NCBI RefSeq assembly: GCF_004341035.1
Contig: NZ_SLXK01000012.1
Span: forward strand, 1 to 64,000
DNA from: Scopulibacillus darangshiensis
GTDB lineage: Bacteria > Bacillota > Bacilli > Bacillales > Sporolactobacillaceae
Direction of reading: 5' to 3'
DNA length: 64,000 nt
A program made the position numbers and the translations under genes. Under the pieces are notes generated by a model. That model saw only the letters and a program-made list of their open reading frames with translations. It did not search any database and had not been told where the DNA came from. Shown here piece by piece: positions 60,169 to 64,000 of this stretch; the first letter of the stretch is position 1, and each line of letters opens with the position of its first letter.

Positions 60169-60250
60169 GCCTGCGTAGGGATTGGGCTCTTGAAAACACA
60201 CGAGTCAGCTGTATGCCTTCTTCAAGGTATACAGCTTTTACTTTTTTAAT
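60169..60250 (+). promoter_or_regulatory. thiT leader: terminator hairpin with a TPP-aptamer-like fragment
   Basis: The 13-bp stem AGCTGTATGCCTT (60207-60219) and AAGGTATACAGCT (60224-60236), with one G-U pair and a T-rich tail, precedes thiT. Upstream, GCCTGCGTAGGGA (60169-60181) resembles the conserved 3' segment of the TPP riboswitch. The remainder of that aptamer (the CTGAGA core and the P4/P5 arm) is not recognisable, so a working riboswitch is not supported. The hairpin may simply terminate rpe. Confidence 0.55.
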
Positions 60251-60270
60251 AAATGAGAGGGGAAAGAAGT

Positions 60271-60831
60271 ATGGCTGAAAGAAAAGCTAATACGAAAGTT
60301 CTGACAGAAGCTGCGTTAATGACAGCGCTTGCTGTTTTGCTTGGATTTATACAAATTCGGGGGCCATGGATAGCAGGAGGATCGGTATCACTGGAAATGG
60401 TGCCTTTAATCCTATTTAGTCTGCGCCGTGGTATGAAGTGGGGGGGAGCTGCCGGTGTCATTTACGGTATACTGGATTTCTTATTTCACCCCTTTTATAT
60501 GCACCCGGTTCAGCTGCTTCTGGATTATCCGGTGCCATTTGGCTTGCTCGGTTTGGCAGGCATCTTCCTTGTCAGGGAGAAACAATCCCGGGGAAAGAAA
60601 ATCATTCTTGTTTTCTTGGCAACGACGATCGCTGTTTTTGCCCGGTTTCTCAGTCATTTCGTTTCGGGCATTGTTTTTTATGGCTCAAATGCACCGGAAG
60701 GCCAGCCTGTGGCACTTTATTCATTCGTTTATAATATCGGGTATCTCGCGCCGTCATATATCTTTGTTCTTATTATATTAATTTTGTTTATGATTACAGC
60801 ACCGCGCTTTGTTGAGAGGCAGCGCCGATGA
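60271..60831 (+). CDS. thiT: Thiamine ECF transporter S component ThiT
   Basis: Substrate-binding membrane subunit for thiamine uptake, working with a shared ECF module encoded elsewhere. The 186 residues have about six helices and the family motifs LTEAALMTALAVLLGFI, GGSVSLEMVPLILFSLRRG, VIYGILDFLFHP and LLDYPVPFGLLGLAG. ATG 60271 behind GGGGAAAGAAG is preferred over ATG 60253. It overlaps thiN by 4 bp. Confidence 0.92.
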   Translation: MAERKANTKVLTEAALMTALAVLLGFIQIRGPWIAGGSVSLEMVPLILFSLRRGMKWGGAAGVIYGILDFLFHPFYMHPVQLLLDYPVPFGLLGLAGIFLVREKQSRGKKIILVFLATTIAVFARFLSHFVSGIVFYGSNAPEGQPVALYSFVYNIGYLAPSYIFVLIILILFMITAPRFVERQRR

Positions 60832-61472
60832 AGTATATGGCTATTCTTGCAGGTGGTCCATCTGACCTTCTCCCATCACTTGGTGCCTCCGATCTTAAGG
60901 ATTGCAGCTGGATTGGCGTTGACCGGGGGACTTATATATTATTCCAAAAAGGGATCCACCCTATTAAGGCCTTCGGTGATTTTGATTCCATCACAGCTGA
61001 CGAAATGGCACGGATTCAAAACCAGGACATAGATCTGTTAATGTATCCGTCTGAAAAAGATATGACTGATCTAGAGCTTGCGGTAGATTGGGTCATCCAG
61101 AAGGAACCAAAGCGCTGCTACATCCTTGGTGCTACAGGCGGGAGGCTTGATCACACACTCATCAATATTCAACTGCTGCATAAGGGCCATCATTCAAAAA
61201 CAGAATTTATTTTAATGGATTCAAAAAATATGGTCACATTACTTAAGCCCGGAACATATCATGTAAGCAGGCGGCATGATTTTCCGTACCTTTCATTTGT
61301 GGCTTTTTCCGAAAGTGTGTCAGGGTTAACCCTTGAAGGTGTTAAATATCCGTTGACAAAGGCCGAATTAATGATTGGCTCTTCTTTGTGCATCAGTAAT
61401 GAGCTAATTGACAGCTGTGCTAAAGTTACTTTTGATTACGGTCTTTTACTGTCGGTAAGAAGCACCGACTAA
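60828..61472 (+). CDS. thiN: Thiamine pyrophosphokinase
   Basis: Converts thiamine to thiamine pyrophosphate with ATP. The 214 residues contain the catalytic GDFDSI (AFGDFDSITADE), DMTDLELAVDW and the glycine-rich ILGATGGRLDHTLINIQLL. The ATGA overlap with thiT couples uptake and activation of thiamine. Confidence 0.94.
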   Translation: MKYMAILAGGPSDLLPSLGASDLKDCSWIGVDRGTYILFQKGIHPIKAFGDFDSITADEMARIQNQDIDLLMYPSEKDMTDLELAVDWVIQKEPKRCYILGATGGRLDHTLINIQLLHKGHHSKTEFILMDSKNMVTLLKPGTYHVSRRHDFPYLSFVAFSESVSGLTLEGVKYPLTKAELMIGSSLCISNELIDSCAKVTFDYGLLLSVRSTD

Positions 61473-61501
61473 GTTTGGCGTTAAAGATTTGGATAATCGG
61501 G

Positions 61502-61530
61502 TACTATTTTAGAATTCGTGAATATACTAG
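61502..61530 (+). promoter_or_regulatory. Candidate sigma-E promoter of spoVM
   Basis: TACTATT (61502-61508), exactly 14 bp and TATACTAG (61523-61530). The -35 matches 6 of 7 positions of KMATATT and the spacer is ideal, but the -10 matches CATACANT only partly. Confidence 0.35.
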
Positions 61531-61595
61531 TAACAAGACTAATGTTATTTATAGGTTTATAGAAGAATGGCGATCGAAAGGCAAGGAGGAGGAGT

Positions 61596-61676
61596 ATGAA
61601 ATTTTACACGATTAAATTACCGAAATTCCTTGGCGGGTTTGTTAGAGCTGTTCTGGGTTCATTTCGCAAAGGATAA
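61596..61676 (+). CDS. spoVM: Stage V sporulation protein M (26 residues)
   Basis: Amphipathic peptide that recognises the convex forespore membrane and anchors SpoIVA, starting the coat. The product is 26 residues, beginning MKFYTIKLPKFLGGF and ending LGSFRKG, nearly identical to B. subtilis SpoVM, including Pro9. AAGGAGGAGGAG precedes the ATG. The place between thiN and rpmB is the same as in B. subtilis. Confidence 0.96.
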   Translation: MKFYTIKLPKFLGGFVRAVLGSFRKG

Positions 61677-61708
61677 CAAAAAAGCACCGCGGCGGGTGCT
61701 TTTTTGTT
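61677..61708. terminator. Bidirectional terminator between spoVM and rpmB
   Basis: 12-bp perfect stem CAAAAAAGCACC (61677-61688) and GGTGCTTTTTTG (61695-61706) with a 6-nt loop. It serves both converging genes. Confidence 0.92.
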
Positions 61709-61723
61709 GTTCCTTTATGACGA

Positions 61724-61912
61724 TTAAACGCGTTCAACTTTCCCCGCTTTAAGAGCTTTAGCAGAAACGTATACACGTTTTGGTTTACCGTCAACCATAA
61801 TGCGTACTTTTTGAAGGTTAGCCTTAAATTTACGTTTTGACTTATTTTCAGCAAAAGAACGGTTTTGTCCGAATGTCGTCGTTTTTCCAGTTACATAACA
61901 TTTGCGTCCCAT
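61724..61912 (-). CDS. rpmB: 50S ribosomal protein L28
   Basis: Large-subunit ribosomal protein. From [12 protein letters not shown] the product has 62 residues, with the conserved [16 protein letters not shown] and [16 protein letters not shown]. The upstream in-frame extension is not used; AAGGAGG lies just before this start. It keeps only one of the Cys residues found in zinc-binding L28 forms. Its minus orientation between spoVM and yloU is as in B. subtilis. Confidence 0.96.
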   Translation of the reverse strand: MGRKCYVTGKTTTFGQNRSFAENKSKRKFKANLQKVRIMVDGKPKRVYVSAKALKAGKVERV

Positions 61913-61954
61913 GATTTGTACCTCCTTGCCTTGCAAATATGCAAATACGACATA

Positions 61955-61983
61955 ATTTTATCATGTCTTTCACCTCACTGCAA
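61955..61983 (-). promoter_or_regulatory. Promoter of rpmB
   Basis: On the minus strand: TTGCAG, 17 bp, TAAAAT (plus-strand positions 61978-61983 and 61955-61960). The leader would be about 35 nt. Confidence 0.65.
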
Positions 61984-62096
61984 GAGGCTTCCTTGCCAGT
62001 GGCAATCAGTGATGTTATTGTGTCTATAAGTTATTATTTCATATGGTTCAATTGCAGCCTGCTTTGGTTAATCTTTTAAAAGGTGCGTAAATGTAG

Positions 62097-62102
62097 TAAA
62101 AT
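62097..62102 (+). promoter_or_regulatory. Possible yloU promoter -10
   Basis: TAAAAT about 38 bp before yloU. The -35 region (62074-62079, TTTTAA) is weak, so the call is tentative. Confidence 0.35.
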
Positions 62103-62139
62103 AGCATTAGTTAAAGTGAACGATAAAGGGGGATTTCAT

Positions 62140-62502
62140 ATGACCATAGAAATGAATGCCAATTACGGCCAAATAGATGTAACCAATGATGTTATTGCCA
62201 CAATTGCCGGAGGAGCCGCGGTAGATTGCTACGGTATTGTCGGGATGGCATCTCAAAGGCAGTTGAAAGACGGGCTCACCGAACTTTTGGGAAGAGATAA
62301 TTTCGCCCGTGGTGTTATTGTTCGTTACGATGGTGACGATTTGGTCATTGATATGTATACCATTGTGAGTTATGGGACCCGAATTTCTGAAGTAGCTCAT
62401 AACGTCCAGACAAAGGTGAAATACACACTTGATCAAATGCTCGGCGTCGATGTTGATGCCATTAATATTTTCGTCCAAGGTGTCAGGATGACGAACACAT
62501 AA
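62140..62502 (+). CDS. yloU: Asp23/Gls24 family envelope stress protein YloU
   Basis: Conserved 120-residue protein (IDVTNDVIATIAGGAAVDCYG, IVSYGTRISEVAHNVQTKVKY, INIFVQGVRM). Homologues form a membrane-associated network or respond to envelope stress; in Firmicutes the gene almost always precedes fakA, suggesting a link to fatty acid kinase. ATG 62140 behind AAAGGGGG; an upstream in-frame start at 62083 is unlikely. Confidence 0.92.
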   Translation: MTIEMNANYGQIDVTNDVIATIAGGAAVDCYGIVGMASQRQLKDGLTELLGRDNFARGVIVRYDGDDLVIDMYTIVSYGTRISEVAHNVQTKVKYTLDQMLGVDVDAINIFVQGVRMTNT

Positions 62503-62519
62503 CTTTAGGAGGAAATGGT

Positions 62520-64000
62520 GTGACGATCGAAACCATAAATTGCCAACGTTTTATGCAAATGCTGAAAGAAGGAGCGAATAAGCTTTCAGAGCATGCAAAA
62601 ACCATAAATACTTTAAATGTTTTTCCTGTTCCGGATGGTGATACGGGTACGAACATGACTTTAACAATGAAATCCGGGATCGATCATTTGGTCAAAGGGA
62701 ATTCAGGGGTGGTAGGCGGTGCTGCGACCCAATTTGCTAGAGGTCTGTTAATGGGTGCCCGTGGGAACTCAGGTGTTATATTGTCCCAGCTTTTCCGCGG
62801 CTTTTCGAAAACACTTGAACCTCATGACTACATGACAGCAGACCTTTTTTCCAAAGCACTGGATGCCGGTGTAGAAACAGCATATAAAGCGGTTATGAAA
62901 CCTGTGGAAGGCACCATTTTAACCGTTGCCAAAGACTCGGCCAAGGCTGCTGTCAAAAAAGCTAGAAAAACAAAGGATTTGTCTTTAGTGGTGGAAGCTG
63001 CACTTGTTGAAGCAAAGCGTTCGCTGCAAAGAACCCCTGAGCTCTTGCCTGTTTTGAAAGAGGTTGGCGTAGTGGACTCGGGGGGACAGGGACTTGTTAT
63101 GATTTATCAGGGTTTCTTTTCTGGACTAACTGGTGAGGCAATACCTTTTGAATCGGAGGAGCTGCCGAAGATGGATGATCTCATCCATGCTGAACATCAT
63201 AGGGGTGCTCAAGGGCATATGAAAACGGAAGATATTAAATACGGCTATTGCACCGAATTTATGGTTCGTTTAAACAAGACGAAAGATCTGGATGAAGCTG
63301 ATCTTAAGGAACGTCTTGCCAAAGCGGGAGATTCTCTTGTTGTCGTATCAGATGATGACCTTTTAAAGGTCCATGTTCATACCGAAAAGCCCGGGGATAT
63401 GCTGACCCTTGGTCAAAACTTTGGAGAGCTTGTTAAAATTAAGGTTGATAACATGCGTGAACAGCATTCGGGTATTTTGCAAGAGGACGACCAGCCACAG
63501 GTTTCACACAAACCAAGCCCAAGCAGCAGGAAACGCCGTTTTGGCGTGGTGACGGTAGCAATGGGTCAGGGTGTTAAGGCACTTTTTGAAAGCATTGGAG
63601 CTACGGTTGTTATTGAGGGCGGTCAAACTATGAATCCCAGCACCGAAGATCTTTTAAAGGCTATTGATAAGGCAAACGCCGAAACGGTGTTTGTTCTTCC
63701 TAATAACTCGAACATTGTCATGGCCGCTGAACAGGCCGCTAAAGTTTCAGACTCTGTTGTACACGTCCTTCGGTCCAAAACAATCGCCCAAGGGTTATCT
63801 GCGCTGCTCAGCTTCAATCCTGAAGCGTCGGACGAGAATAATAGGCAAGTGATGGACTCTGCCTTAAGGCAAGTCAAGTCAGGCCAAGTCACAACAGCTA
63901 TCCGAGATGCGGCAGTTGATGGGGTTCCCATCCGTAAGAACGACTTCATTGGCATCGCTGAAGGCAAAATTATCGTATCAGCCAGCGATCGAATGGAAGC
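62520..64000 (+). CDS. fakA: Fatty acid kinase subunit FakA (partial, cut by window end)
   Basis: ATP-binding subunit that phosphorylates exogenous fatty acids presented by FakB. The visible 493 codons begin at GTG 62520 behind TTAGGAGGAAATG. The N-terminal DhaL-type kinase domain has FPVPDGDTGTNM (Mg-ATP site), MGARGNSGVILSQL and VDSGGQGLVM. A middle domain follows (KYGYCTEFMVRL, SDDDLLKVHVHTEKPG), then the start of the C-terminal domain (FGVVTVAMGQG, FVLPNNSNIVMAAEQAAK). About 60 residues should lie beyond the window. Confidence 0.94.
   Translation, partial: MTIETINCQRFMQMLKEGANKLSEHAKTINTLNVFPVPDGDTGTNMTLTMKSGIDHLVKGNSGVVGGAATQFARGLLMGARGNSGVILSQLFRGFSKTLEPHDYMTADLFSKALDAGVETAYKAVMKPVEGTILTVAKDSAKAAVKKARKTKDLSLVVEAALVEAKRSLQRTPELLPVLKEVGVVDSGGQGLVMIYQGFFSGLTGEAIPFESEELPKMDDLIHAEHHRGAQGHMKTEDIKYGYCTEFMVRLNKTKDLDEADLKERLAKAGDSLVVVSDDDLLKVHVHTEKPGDMLTLGQNFGELVKIKVDNMREQHSGILQEDDQPQVSHKPSPSSRKRRFGVVTVAMGQGVKALFESIGATVVIEGGQTMNPSTEDLLKAIDKANAETVFVLPNNSNIVMAAEQAAKVSDSVVHVLRSKTIAQGLSALLSFNPEASDENNRQVMDSALRQVKSGQVTTAIRDAAVDGVPIRKNDFIGIAEGKIIVSASDRME

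Noticed and set aside
60070-60181. Intact TPP riboswitch before thiT
   Set aside because: Only a 13-base 3' match is visible. The CTGAGA core and the P4/P5 arm are missing, and the expected place of the 5' half is rpe coding sequence.

Overview
This is core chromosome of a low-to-mid GC, Gram-positive, endospore-forming member of the Bacillales. The gene order follows the Bacillus subtilis stretch from ylbQ/mraZ through ftsZ, spoIIG, ylm, divIVA, ileS and pyr to fakA. Sporulation genes are interleaved with growth genes (spoVD, spoVE, spoIIGA-sigE-sigG, ylyA, spoVM), and bacillithiol synthesis (bshC) is present. The differences in order and several lost neighbours suggest a relative outside B. 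subtilis itself, possibly a Sporolactobacillaceae or similar lineage; the species cannot be named from this window.

Layout. 1-391: a structured tract with three hairpins, possibly the right end of an IS200/IS605-type element, then an intergenic stretch with short direct repeats. 392-3402: panE, a DUF3397 membrane protein and bshC. 3532-22449: the division and cell-wall cluster mraZ-rsmH-ftsL-pbpB-spoVD-murE-murF-mraY-murD-spoVE-murB-divIB-ylxW-ylxX-sbp-ftsA-ftsZ, headed by a 10-bp-periodic MraZ operator. murG is not at its usual place between spoVE and murB. 22450-25458: a palindromic repeat-like intergenic region, then spoIIGA-sigE-sigG, which carry the sporulation sigma cascade. 25520-29810: ylmC, ylmD-ylmE-sepF-ylmG-ylmH and divIVA, with a duplicated 91-bp repeat between sepF and ylmG. 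29896-35364: an isoleucine T-box and ileS, then ylyA, lspA and an RluD-type pseudouridine synthase. 35416-45830: the UMP operon pyrR-B-C-AA-AB-K-D-F-E with two PyrR attenuators and no pyrP. 45875-47596 (minus): rqcH. 47762-53459: yloC, remA, gmk, rpoZ, coaBC and priA. 53494-60154: fmt, rsmB, prpC, prkC, rsgA and rpe, without def or rlmN. 60207-61472: thiT-thiN. 61596-64000: spoVM, rpmB (minus), yloU and fakA, the last cut by the window end.

The genes work together as a growth, division and sporulation module: peptidoglycan precursor synthesis (murE, murF, mraY, murD, murB), septal synthases (pbpB, spoVD, spoVE), the division ring (ftsA, ftsZ, sepF, divIB, ftsL, divIVA) and the regulators that redirect them in sporulation (spoIIGA, sigE, sigG). 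Pyrimidine synthesis, translation quality control and Ser/Thr phosphosignalling (prpC/prkC) follow.

The window is mostly conserved housekeeping DNA. The most notable signals are non-coding. A 16-bp inverted repeat sequesters the spoVD ribosome-binding site and has a sigma-E-type -10 in its loop. A repeat with terminal inverted repeats is duplicated inside the sepF-ylmG operon. Nested palindromes lie downstream of ftsZ, and the divIB transcript probably begins with a hairpin. I found no rRNA, tRNA, CRISPR array or intact transposase gene.
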